64,000 nucleotides of DNA from Apoda limacodes (lineage: Eukaryota > Arthropoda > Insecta > Lepidoptera > Limacodidae). Each line of letters begins with the position of its first letter. Positions within the stretch are counted from its first letter, which is position 1. The notes beneath the pieces were generated by a model, which worked only from the letters and a program-made list of their open reading frames with translations, was not told where the DNA came from and did not search any database. This document shows positions 1 to 12,700 of the stretch, one piece after another. Location of the stretch: positions 20,973,521 to 21,037,520 of the forward strand of contig OX291544.1 of assembly GCA_946406115.1 (NCBI GenBank), written 5' to 3'. The position numbers and the translations under genes were made by a program.

Positions 1-106
1 TTGTACTTTTTTTTAACTATATATTTATAAAAGTACCTTAAGATTATTATTTAACACAATCAAATATATATATTATTAATTTAATAAATCTAATAACCTT
101 TGCCAG

Positions 107-705
107 TTGGCATCGTTCCCAAAATGCTGGCCGCGTCGAATTGCAATTCAAATTCTTTGGGTAAGGTAAAGGCTACCATTTTTGTCACGAGAAGCAGTAG
201 AAGACGCGAAGATAAAGCCCTATATTTTTTTTAAATACATACATATATATTATACATAGATAGAAAGACACCCAGTCTCAAGGCAAAAATAAATTTTCAT
301 CACATAAATGTTTGTCTTTTGCGGGGATCGAACCCATGTCTTCGGCAATGATTTAACATTCGGGTCACTACCCAAAGAGCTGGATCAGAAGAATGGCCAA
401 AAACACTACAGTTACAATTTCAAGTTACATTTCAAAAGCTTTCCAATATATACATATATTATTTATGTGTCCAGGGTCAGTCTACCTCCCCTATAACTGT
501 GGGAGCGGGGCGAGGTTCGGTTAGCGGTAGCCCTATGCCGGCTAGTACTGGCAGCAGCATGAACGTCGGTGCTATGGGCTCTTTGGTTCCAGCGCGAGGT
601 CCTAGACCGCCGAGAGTTCCTCGTGTCAATTCCCCACGTGTGCTCAACACGCACGCGGCTCAAGCTCAGCATAGACCTCCGCGACCGAGAACGCCGCTGC
701 TCCAG
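107..705 (+). CDS. SENP6/7: SENP6/7 exons 1-2 (107-165 and 475-705)
   Basis: Exon 1 follows the acceptor tgccag and ends at AAG before gtaaag, in phase 0; it reads [12 protein letters not shown] and onward. An alternative donor seven bases earlier would break the frame with exon 2. Exon 2 follows tgtccag and ends CTCCAG before gtaaat, in phase 0. It encodes a Gly/Ser/Pro/Arg-rich disordered stretch ([11 protein letters not shown], then [11 protein letters not shown]). Its GC content is far higher than the flanking introns. The Met in exon 1 could be the start if no upstream exon exists. The exons are supported by phase and splice sites, not by a recognised domain. Confidence 0.6.
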
Positions 706-3700
706 GTAAATAATTTTAGTGTTATGGGTTAAGAATTTGTCTGAACTTTAACTCGTAAGTATTTTATTTTGTTTGTTTGCGAATGGTTGGCGCCATTTCA
801 ATATGCCTAAAAGAACCCGTTTCTTGAATGGCAGCCATCGCGACTGTCTTAGTGAAAAAACACTCCAGATCGAAGTTGGCCTCGTCTTTTAACCTTGATG
901 GCCTCCCGCAATCTTCTTTTTTGGTCTGCGTAACCCGTAATAGTTCCTTTTCCAAGTATTCCAACATAATAATTCCTTTAGCGTTCCAAAAAACGGACAT
1001 AACCTTGCCTGCCGAACTTGACACCTTGAATTTCTTCGGTGTCGGGGAAGAGGCTCGTTTCCAAGTCATTGACTGCTGTTTGGTTTGCGGATCAACATGG
1101 TGGATCCAGGTCTCGTTTATGGTCAGGAAACGGGACTAAAAGTTTCCCCGATCCGTTTGGAACTTTTCCAGATTCACCCTCGAAAATTCGACTCGTTTTT
1201 TCTTTTGCTCGTCGGTTAGCATACTCGGCACCCAGCGCCCAGTGACGTTTTTTCATATGCTGTTCGTTCGCAAATATTCTATGAACACTGCCATATGAGA
1301 TCCCTGTGACCTCAGCTATATACCTTATGGTCACTCTTCAATCTGCTAACACGACATCTTTGACTTTTTTCACGTTGTCTGCTGTGAGGGACGTGGATGG
1401 GCGTCCCTCGAGATGTTTATCTTCTGTCGATGTTCTACCCAGCTTAAACTCCTTTGCCCAGCGCGCAACTGTGGCATATGGAGGAGCAGTTCTGATTTCG
1501 TTTTTCTCCATCTTGATATTTTCTCTCCGACTGTTCGTATTATGATTATATGATTTTTTTGTGCTGACCTTGTACGAGGAAGATTATTACTTTTGGGTCA
1601 CCCCTCGTACTTATAACATTCTATTAATTTGATGATGCTCGCGGTATCGTATGATTTGGGATTCGCAGAGAAAATTATTCGGGATTAGCTTATTATAGAG
1701 ATAAGTTAGTGATATAAAGTTTCCTATGGGAGCCTCTACATAGGGATGACAAATTTCCCATTTTCTTTATGGGACACTTATTTATGATGACACATACAGT
1801 TGTTAAGTTATAAATCCTTAGCCATGTGTTATGAAAAAGTAGTACAGGCAGATGGTTGTTCTAGCAGTACCAACTAGCTGCAAGTGATTTTTGCCTAAGT
1901 TCGATGAAGCGACGGAGACCTTGTATGTATATCAAAACAGCTACGAAAGAGTGGCTTATCGTAACAGTCTAGGGGAAGATGAATTAATGAGTGATAAACA
2001 TAATGGCTTTGATTTTTTTCTAGCAACAACAGCAGCAACAATCGCTACTTCAACAACAACAAATTCCACAACAGCAACTACAAAATCAACAACATCAACC
2101 CCATCAATTAGCACAACATGTTATTACACAGCAAGTTCATCAACAGATCCAACAATCTCATCAACAACAATTGAATCAACTGAAACTGACACATCAGGTA
2201 TGAATAGTTTAGATCATTTTTATTTGATCATTAGCTAATTCATTTGTATAAGATCATTCCTTAGAAATATTGATGATCTAAACCTAAATATGGCCCAAAC
2301 AAAATATTTTTATGTACTCTAGTAAACGCTATTCTCTTGTTCGGATTTTTTAATTACAGTATGGCCTCGATAATTCGCACCACCCACGGCTAATACGAAC
2401 GCCTCTGTTATTAAAATAACCCCAAAGAAAAATTGCTATTGCGTATGTTAAGGAATAAAGGATTTTCTGTTATGCTAAATACACTCGTCAAATTACTAAA
2501 TTAGATTTTACTTAAGACTGTAAGAAAATTCATGATACTTAATAATTAAAATTAGTGCTTACTTCCTTGAATCACAAAATCCGAACTAGGTATACATTTT
2601 TTGTGTTCAGATTATCGGGGCCCAACTGTAGTGTTTTAATTTTTTTTTTTATTTTTGTCGATTTAGTTCACAAATAGTATTTATTGTGCAATATACAGGT
2701 TGGTCAAATCTGGATTGAGCGTGTTTTCAAGAATGACAATAAATTTTACCGACCTTCATTATTGCAACCAAGTGAATTTGTTTTTTGAATTATTTTTATG
2801 GCTAACTGAATTACTAAAATGCTCCCATTTTCAATTACACCTAAAACTCCAATACTAATAAAAGTTTGGCAGAAATGAAACGATGCTTTGACATTTTTGG
2901 CAGTTACTGCATACTTAGTCGGGTTTAGTATGATCTTATCCAAGAATTTCATAAATTATGACCGTTAAACGATGATATATAATGTCCAAAACAATTTTTC
3001 AAATATAATATTTTTTAATGATACATTATTTTATTTCAGCAACAAATCCTTTTAAGCCAGCAGAATTCTGCCCATTCACAGGCGCGTATCATTACACCAC
3101 AAGGCACTATAGTGACACAAAACCTTCAGTCACAGTTGCCTGCAGTTGTGCAAATGAATCAAAACAATGGACCGTTATCTCAGCAAACTCTTACTGTAAT
3201 GCAACAAAGATCCTCTCCTCATCCCCAAGTTCAACAAAATCATCAACTACAGCAGTCGCAACAAATACAACAGTCTCAACAAATTCAGCAGTCTCAAATT
3301 CATCAGCCTCAACAAATACAGCAACCTCAACAAATCCAGCAACCTCAGCAGATACAGCAACTTCAACAAATTCAGCAACCTCAACAAATCCAGCAAGCTC
3401 CACAGATTCAGCAATCTCAGCAAGTACAACAAAATCATCAAATTCAGCAGCCTCAACAAATCCAGCAACCTCAACAAATCCAGCAACCTCAACAAAGCCT
3501 GCAACCTCAACAAATCCAGCAACCTCAACAAATCCAGCAGCCACAACAAATTCAGCAACCTCAACTGATTCAAAAACAAAAGAAAATCGTCCTGAATCCG
3601 AATAACGCAAATGATTTGGATGATCTTGAAGAAAGCATAACTGCTGCGATTGTTCAGAAGCATCCAGTAAATGATAATTTGAATCCACCACAACAATTCC

Positions 3701-6700
3701 ATAATCCCCCTCCAGTTCGGCAGAACCATAACCCCACAAATCAGCATCAAGTACCTCAGCATGGATTTCAGCAAATTACATATGAGCAAGCTTTACCTCA
3801 GGTTCAAACTCTTACCCAGCTACTTAATGAGTCTGAGGAAGAAGATCGACAAATAGTTACACTGAGTAATGGTCAAAGGATGTCTTATGCTGAATATAAG
3901 CGAATTCACCAGATTTCTAGAGTCCTGCCTCAATTACAGCAAGCTAGGTATGTATTCAATTATCTATAACTGTGTGAAGCTCCACTTGCGTGAAGTTGCT
4001 TGGTATTTGGTATACCATGACGTGTTTTATTTCTCACTTAAACTCTTTAACAGAGTTGATAGATATAGCTTTGCAAAATCTTATAATATAAATCTTATAC
4101 AAACACATATTTTATGGTACTAATAAAATCATCAACCTCTTTAAAAACTGTGATGGCGTGGAAAAAATGCCGCTGAAATCAAAGCTACTTCAGTTTTGAA
4201 TACCACAGAGTTCACTTATTTTACTAGTTAGAAGCAGCTCGTGGCCTAGTCGTATTTGTCTATCGGAAACGATAAACAAAGTTAAACAAGTTGGGTGTGT
4301 TCAATACCCTCTGGTCACTATACACTCATAGATATACATTTTTCTGAGCTGCTCCGTGCTTAGGGAGGACACGTTATCCTGTCGGTTATGGCTATTCTGT
4401 CATTTTACGACTGCTGAGGCGATACTAGTTAGGATGCAATACTCATATTTACGTTGATTCTTTGAGCTACTCTGAGCTTGGTCTACCTAAAGTATTTGAT
4501 TAGTGTGTCAACCTACTCATTTCTTTGCTGAAACCAAGTCAGGATGGTGCTGCATTTTAACCTGATTCTGATTTTAATTGTAATTTGTAAAAACTACACT
4601 AAAATAAGATTACAATATATCATAATTATTTATTACAAGAATTGCTAGCTAATAGAATTGTTAACTAAGTGGAATTTAATATTTTTTCAACTTTAAGGGA
4701 ATTTTACCCTCGTGTTTATTTAAATGCTATAGTTTTATAAGTGTGCAATATATTTCTTGATTATTCCAGGGAGAGTGGAAGGCAGACATTAGTTAGAAGT
4801 AAAGAACAGCCAAAGCCAATTCAGCGGGTGCAGCCTATGCAAGCGCAACAGCAAACACCACAGCGGGGTAAGTATAGTAACAAACGATATAATACTTACT
4901 GGCTTACTTCTAATAGTTTGTCAAAACTGGTGTTGGGGGTATATTATTCATTTTCTCTATGCTACGATATGGGACCATATCTTGCACAAGCTTCTTTGGG
5001 ATACAACGTACTTGCAGTGTGACTGCTTGAGCGGTCAAATATGAAATTTGAAAATGGAACGAACTTTTCTAAACCCGAACATTGATAACTAAAGAGATAA
5101 CTCATTTTATTTTTTTATTTAAATTTCGGACTGGCACAACAAAAATAATGCGCCATTAAATTTAAAAAAAAAGTAAAAAAAGAAATCAAAATTTGAACGC
5201 CGTGAATTGGCGGCAAAATAATCTAAGCTATTTTTATTGTTGTCAATATAATTAGTTTTTTTACACGCATGTTTGAGAAAAGCACTTTATAAGCCTTAGC
5301 CACAACTGAGCACAACTGAACACAACTGAACTGAACTGGGCTAGGACTAGGCCCGCATACTCACTATCGCCTGGTTATGCTGCCTTTGCGGGCCACGTCA
5401 GTAATGAACTATACGTTATCGCTTATTACTTTGAAGTTAGTAATTTTCGACGTATCGGACATATATAAAGCCATGCAGTGGCGATAAGCTCACCTCCTGA
5501 CGCATGAATAAAGTGATTGGTGAAAAGAGGCTATTAGCCATATTATGATGCAGGTGTGTATACAGCCACTGGTCAGCCCCTTCTGGGGAAGTAAACCGTG
5601 AAGATAAGCATATGTATGTACTTACATACTAATCGGTTGTTTCCTGCAGTTGCTACTTAGCAAAGTTTAATTTTATTTTTAGATTGTGCTACTTCGAATA
5701 TGGAGTGAATATATTTTGGTAACCAAGTGCCTTTGTTTTTTAATTAAATTTATGTACAGATATTCCTGAGGCGCCTAGTGGACCTTCGGAACAGGCGGCT
5801 GAGCCGCAGTCAGCTAAAATGTTGATTTTCCTTCAGAATGGAGAACAGCGACTTATCACTTTTACATTGCCAAAAGAAAGCTGTACTCTTCAAGAAGTTC
5901 TTGAGCAGGTAGTTTACTAGTTTACTACATTAGTATTAATTCCTATCAGTTCTTATAGTTTGACTATGTTGTTGTTTCTTAGCAAGTACATTGATCTTAA
6001 AATTTTGTTGAAACCACAAGTTAATCTTGGATTTCCGGATAGCTCAAAACTAGAAATATTTAAAACTTTTACTTTGATTCATATTGGCTCTTGACGCTTG
6101 ACTTAATGACCTATTTCATCAAAGGTATGATTGTCCGAATACCAAAATGTCCTATACGTGATATTTCCGAAACGCGAAACTTAATTTAAGGTTAGGAAAA
6201 ACCTGATTAACCTTCTCGGTGTACTCAATATATCTAATTATCAATATTTCGCTGCTTCAACTATCAACATTGATAAATATCACTGTCGCAAAATACATAC
6301 GTATTTACAATTTACATACAAATACATTTTATTAATTCAATAAAAACTAAGGGTCATTTAATATTACTTTTTTATTCGTTGAGTAATAATATTCAATATT
6401 CAGGTATTTTTATTTCTGTCCGAACTTTCCGAGATAAAAAGTCTATCCGTCTCGTAATATTAAGTAGCTTTGCTTTGTTTTGACGTTAAAAAGGGACAAT
6501 CAAACAAGATTAAAAAAACTTTTCCCTTTATTTTATTTTTTAATGTAGTAAATAATTTTTCTTTTCTTTGTTGCAGGTTAACGTTCCATTTTCTGCAGAT
6601 ACTCACATACAATGTATGCAAAACACGAGCAGTGAAATTGACTATTTTGTATCAGTTGGTTCTACAACGCGAATAGAGGAAATGTTGGAAAATCATCCTG

Positions 6701-9700
6701 TAAGTTTATCACTTACTAATAAACCACAGAATACTGAAGACTAAATCTTAATAGGGTAGTTTATAGTAAGAAGATATCTTATAAAATTATTATACATAAA
6801 AATATCTATAAGTTATCATAGGCATATGAAGTTAGTCTAAAATAATGTTAATAAACTTCTTGTGCCAGATTTATGTAATAATGTTTCTTAAAAATTTGGA
6901 AACTACCTTATTACGAATATTTCCTGGTCTGAAGTGTAGATAAATCATGAAAAACTCAAAATACAGCTTTAAGATGTTTGGTTTTTTGAAGAAATGCCAA
7001 AGCACATAAAACTGATTTTGAAAATTTGCAAACTACCCTATTACGAATATTTCCTGGTATGAAGTGTAGATACATCACGAATACATATGAAAACAAACAC
7101 AAAATAGAGACCAAGTAGAGAGCAAACTTTACTTTGATTATGGTGAATCCAAATCATATTTTAGCTATATCTAGGCTGATAGGCTACGGTGACCGCTTAC
7201 TATCAGGCGGACCATAAGCTTGTTAGTTGCCACCTTGATGGTAATAAAAATTAAAAAAAAAAAAATGCCACTCAAAATGCGTGATTAAAGAATATCGGAA
7301 ATCGGAAAGTTATAGTTATTCCTACAATGATCTAGGTTATTTCGATATTAATATCAATTTATTTTTATTTTACAGATGCTAGTAGGCGGTGACATTAGTA
7401 GTCGAAACTCACCTAGTGTGGTGTCCCAAACCCAAAGTAGCGAGGTGTCTACTCCTGAAAAGACTCCTTGTACAATTGACACCAGTAAGTAAAATAAAAA
7501 CTTGTAACCGTTTCACGGCTGCATCAACCTAGATCTAAAGTAAGATTTACAGGGTTCCACATGCAAAGGGCAAAGCGGAGACTTAGTGCTATATACTCTG
7601 CTGTATGTCTGTTCGAGTATGACACGGTTGATATAGAATGTTGATCCAAAACCAAATATTGAATTAGGAATTCAATTAAATCATTTTAATAAAGGTGATG
7701 GGCCATATTTGAATAAGGCACCGATAAAAGTAAGTGTTTTTCTTATCATGGCGTATTTTACTTATACGAATAAAGTAATTTACAGTTCGAATAACGGATC
7801 TTGGTGAAAATGCGCAGATTGCAGTCTCGTATTCACCTATGGTTCCGTCACCACGCTTTTTTTGCTCGCGTTTACCGATTGGTTTTAAACGGGAACCGGG
7901 ATTGGCTAATTGACAAATTTCGTAAGTACACTCGAGTAAGAAAAATGTAAAAATTAAAACAATAAATAATTAATACAGATATAGACTACATTTAAAACAC
8001 TTATATGACGTGTACCTACATGCGCATCATATGACCTTGAAACCCCTAGATGCATGGTTGAAACTGTAGGTCCGTTAATATCGGTTTTACTCAATTTATG
8101 TTACCAGGTCTTGGACTAGTGTATTGGTTCATGTTCAAATCGTCAAAATATAGCGTGTGGCGGCTTTGTTGGCTAGTGCGCTTAAATAATATTGTATTTT
8201 TATTTCCACACGGCGCGCGAACACGGAAATCCGCGCATTGCTCCCGCGCATGTGTATTGAAAAATGTCGTACGACGGCTTGCGGTACAAAACGACGCAAC
8301 CAGACATTCAAATGTTTTATTTTACTATCTACTATACTATATTGTACAATCGTAAAAAAATACTTTATAAATTTCCCCATGGACGAACTAAATGGTTAAA
8401 CTAGTTGAGCCGTTGAGAAAAAAACGCTCGAAATTTCCCAACAAACTTACTTAACCTACTAGTTGGTCCGTTGGTAAACGAAAACAATAATTTTCAGCGG
8501 TTAATGGCCCGGAATCTCCTGAACAACGCTCGCCTCCGCCGCGCTTCGTCGATGGGATGCTGGCTCTCTGCAAGTTCTGCGGATACACAGGACTTGACTT
8601 CAGTCGTTGTCAAAGGTATTTATACTAGTCATCATACATCATACATTCCCACATATGTATAATGGAAGTCAACTGATTATATTGAAAGCGTTTAAGCAAT
8701 TCTCTTCATACATTCGCGTATTGGAGTCTACAACCAGTGTATGATGCCAGTAATGATTTACAGAAATAAAATATGGTCTGTACTCAGTAAAATACAAATG
8801 TTACGTTGGGTTTAGGGACCTTTTATCAGATCAATATAGGCTTACCTTGTTGTAGCTGCAAGATACCACTGGCTGCAGGCTGATTAGGGCCAACTGTTGT
8901 GGAAACATGAGAAGTAGTCCAAAGTTCAACAGTGGCCGTCTTACCGTTGAGATAATCATGAGGTCGTTTTCAGAGCAGATTCATACAAGCACGCGGGTTT
9001 GTTCCGCATGCGTGAAACTACTTTCGAGGGCTTGTTAGTAATAGATACGTGCCATCGGGTGCTACGAATGTTGCGCCCCCACCAAGTGGTGTAAGGAAAT
9101 GGAACAAGTCTAAAAACGACCGATACCTAACCATATCCAGTTCTTAATTTCAATGCGACTAAGCTTAGCGTTTTCTGATGTTTAATAATTAAATAATAAA
9201 TAATTGATATTTTTGTATATTACAAACAGTGCTGTATGGTCCCAAACTAAGCAAAGCTTGTGCTATGGATATATATATATATATATATATATATACGGGA
9301 TGGAAATGTTAAGTGATCTTACAACAAATGTACAAGTGGAGCATTTAGTAATCATTATGAAATGAGACGATATTACAATATATTTTTTAATTATCGAAGA
9401 ATAAACTTAAGTGCTTTTGATAACATATTGTCCTAAATTAAACAAGAAATGACACTAATTTTAAGACTTTGTATGCCTCCAGAAGAAACCGTGCCGTGCG
9501 CACATTTCACTAAGTTTTTGTCGCAATCGGGCGGACGCAAAAAATAACGCGGGATAACGTTCTCCGTCCTATCCCATCCAAATATAAACACTCTTTTTTT
9601 AATAACTCGACCGCAATTTTGCAATTTACTTTTTCGGCACTAAAGCATAAATATTTTTTTGAATATGAATTATTTTGCTTTGTTACCAATTACTATCTTT

Positions 9701-12700
9701 AAAATAATATGTGGTAAAATTATAGACCCTTAGGGCGGGATCATATTTTTGCCACTTTTTGATCAAGCAACTCTATAAAGTAAACGTCACATCTATAATT
9801 AATGACGGATTAACGTGAATTTTAATTACGGACGTCAAAAATACATACCGAAAACGAGTTAGTGCCCAAGCGGCTATAACGGAACGTTTTTTTCCCAAAA
9901 ACGAATCAGTGCACAAGCGCACTTAGGGCTAGCGCGCACGAGCAACTTTTATCTTTCACATCAAAGTTATTGGTTTGTATGAAATGTCTACCGGCTGTCT
10001 TAATATGGAAGATTGTTGCGGAGACAAAAGTTGCTCGAGCGCGCCAGCTCTTGGATCTGTCTTGGATAACGGCGACGAATCTCATATTTTTTTTTAACAG
10101 TCTAAAAGCTTGCTTGGGTATTTTTATCACTGTATCGAAGCTGAGCGTTTTCTAACATATTTCTGAAGTACTCATTTTGGTCACAGCAACGTAATAAGCG
10201 TTTTCTAAAACCTTTACGCAAGCATGCATTATTTTTTTGTTTTAAAAACTAACAAAGCCCAGCATTTTTCTAAAGTTTTTTTTTAAAGTTTATATAAGCT
10301 TGCTTGTTTGTGTTAATCACTGTAACGAAAGTTTTACTTTTCTAAAATGTTCTTTACGCATGCTTATTGGTTTTTATTACTGCGACGTAACTAAAAGTCC
10401 TTTTCTAACACCTTTAAGCATGCTCCTTTGTTTTGTTAACTGCAACAAAGCTCTACCCTTTTTTTATAATTATCTTCATGTTTTGGTCACTGCAACAAAA
10501 TGTTCCTTAAACACCCTTAATGATGTGTAGCTTTTTAGCCCAGCTAGTATTGATTTTTGAAAAGAAAAAATGCTGATAGCATGCATCCCGTTAATAAAAG
10601 TTTTTTTTGATATTCGTGGCAAAAGCTACAACAACCATAGCACATATTCCTAAACCACAATTTCTGTATATGTCACAAAAGCCAGCGAATTTTATGTGTG
10701 TGTTTCTTTTATTTTTTTAACTTTGATTAAAATCGTAATTTGCAATATTTGTTATTGATATTTTAATATCCATACTCCCTTATTAGATTATCTATGAAGC
10801 TGGTAAATTTAAGGTAATATTTTAAAATAAAATACAGCTAATAAATCGTTGGCACACTGGGCAGAAGCAAAAAACAGCCATACTTCGATTAACACTATAT
10901 TAATTCTAAACTTTGTAGAATGTAAGTAAATTTTTTGCTTGTGAAACCGAATAAACCACCGAAAAGCCGCGTCAAAATAAATTAGGTAGATCATTGCCAT
11001 AAATCAGAAATTATCTAATAGCAAGTTCTTTTTATCCAGCTGGCAATAAGCACAAACCACAAACTTGCTGGCGGCATTGTGGCGCCTAAAAAATGTTGCG
11101 CGTGAAAAATAAAAAAGGCAAGAAATCAAATTCTTGGAATTGAAGTTAATATCTAGCTTGTATTTACTTTACTCATATCCGAAATTGAAATTGGATATAC
11201 AGACGAAAATATCTCCTCAGAAATGGTTGCCTTAATCTCTTCAACTAAGAGATGAAACGCACCCTATTATCTAGAAAATCTACTAGATTATATTTATGTG
11301 CAAAGATTGAACCCTGATCTCTTTACAGCACACTTACTTTGATTATAACGCGGTAGTGGATTACGACTTGTCCTGACAATGACTAACGACATAGATTTAC
11401 ACAAAACGTTTTCTCCACACTAAGCGCTTTTACTCTTCCCCCGCACGCGTACGTCCCGTACGTAGAAGTTCACGGAAATATTTTTTTTTTCCTAAAGAAA
11501 ATTGTCCTAAAGAAGCATCGATTATAAAAATATTAATATGTCAGATTTTTTTTTGGTTTAGTACAATATGCATTTTAATGAATAATCTGTTATTGTTTAC
11601 AGATGTAGGAGAGTATTTACTGAAGAACCCAAAAGCGTGCCCATTGCAAGCAAGAAACTGGAGCTGAAGAAAAAAGATTCAGAAAAACCTATTATCGAAA
11701 AACAAAAGTGAGTTATCAATGATAACATTACCTACCTTTGTTTGTCTTCCATATTACTAACGTGATTCTTTGTGTAATTGGTTTTAAAAAAAATAGGAAT
11801 TCAGTACCCTGGGATTATTCCTTAATGCCTCGGGAAACTATATAGAATAATTTAATATATCTTTATATATATTTGGCCATAATAGTCCACCGCGCTGGGA
11901 ATGGGCAGACGTTCGTTGAGCCAGAGGCTACTCGAGTAATATATATATCTCTAGTATCAGGGTACCTACTAGCAAAAATTTATTTTAATTTAATAAAAAG
12001 GCATACCATATGCTATAAATTTTTATGTAAGTAATGGATTTGCTTCCATGAAACATGTATAAGAAGTGTACCCTTATAATCTTATAGCTATTAGGCAGTT
12101 TTGCTAGTTGGGTATTAAATAAATTACATTTAATTGTGTGTATAAAAAAATTAGAAACTGCGTCGGGACTCCAATTAGAGTAGGTTTTCAAAAAAGTTTA
12201 AACTACAAAATAAGAGTGATTCCAGTAATAGTTTAGCTATTGCAAAAATTGAAAGACCTATTCATTTTAAAAAAGATAATAACGATCAAATTTTACTCAA
12301 TTTACTTGTATGGGAGGATATCTAAAATTGACAATATTCATAAGTCATAATGGCAGTAGTACTTACAAATATAAACATAACTTCAAAATGGCCGACACAT
12401 AGATTGATGATAACAATGTTTATGATTAGGCTATATGGTGGTCGTGGAAATCAAAAATAAATATAATTGTAATAAAACGACAACACAAACTGAGAGTAAA
12501 ATTTACTCACCCAAAGTTAAAAAAAAAAAAAAAAATTCAAGTGCTATAACTTTTTCAGGTTTGACTACCATATGCTTCTTATTTACTCGTCTTTTCAGTT
12601 CATAAGTGTAGAAGGACATTGTCGCGCTATTACGAACTGGGATGGAGTGGATAATTTTCTAGGGATTACTTGTTGGTCTACAAAAGCCTAAAAACCAACA

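Noticed and set aside
3018..3605. Plus-strand open frame of Thr/Ser/Ala/Asn repeats ([12 protein letters not shown]) over exon 4, and two long minus-strand frames
   Set aside because: They are by-products of the 18-bp repeat, which has no stop in several frames. The exon phases with both neighbours select the Gln frame.
8830..9120. GC-richer block in SENP6/7 intron 9
   Set aside because: It looks like an old repeat, but I found no motif, second copy or open frame that would allow a call.
9269..9294. (AT)n tract, with a similar one at 25232-25252 and GT-rich tracts near 31440
   Set aside because: Ordinary microsatellites without further structure.
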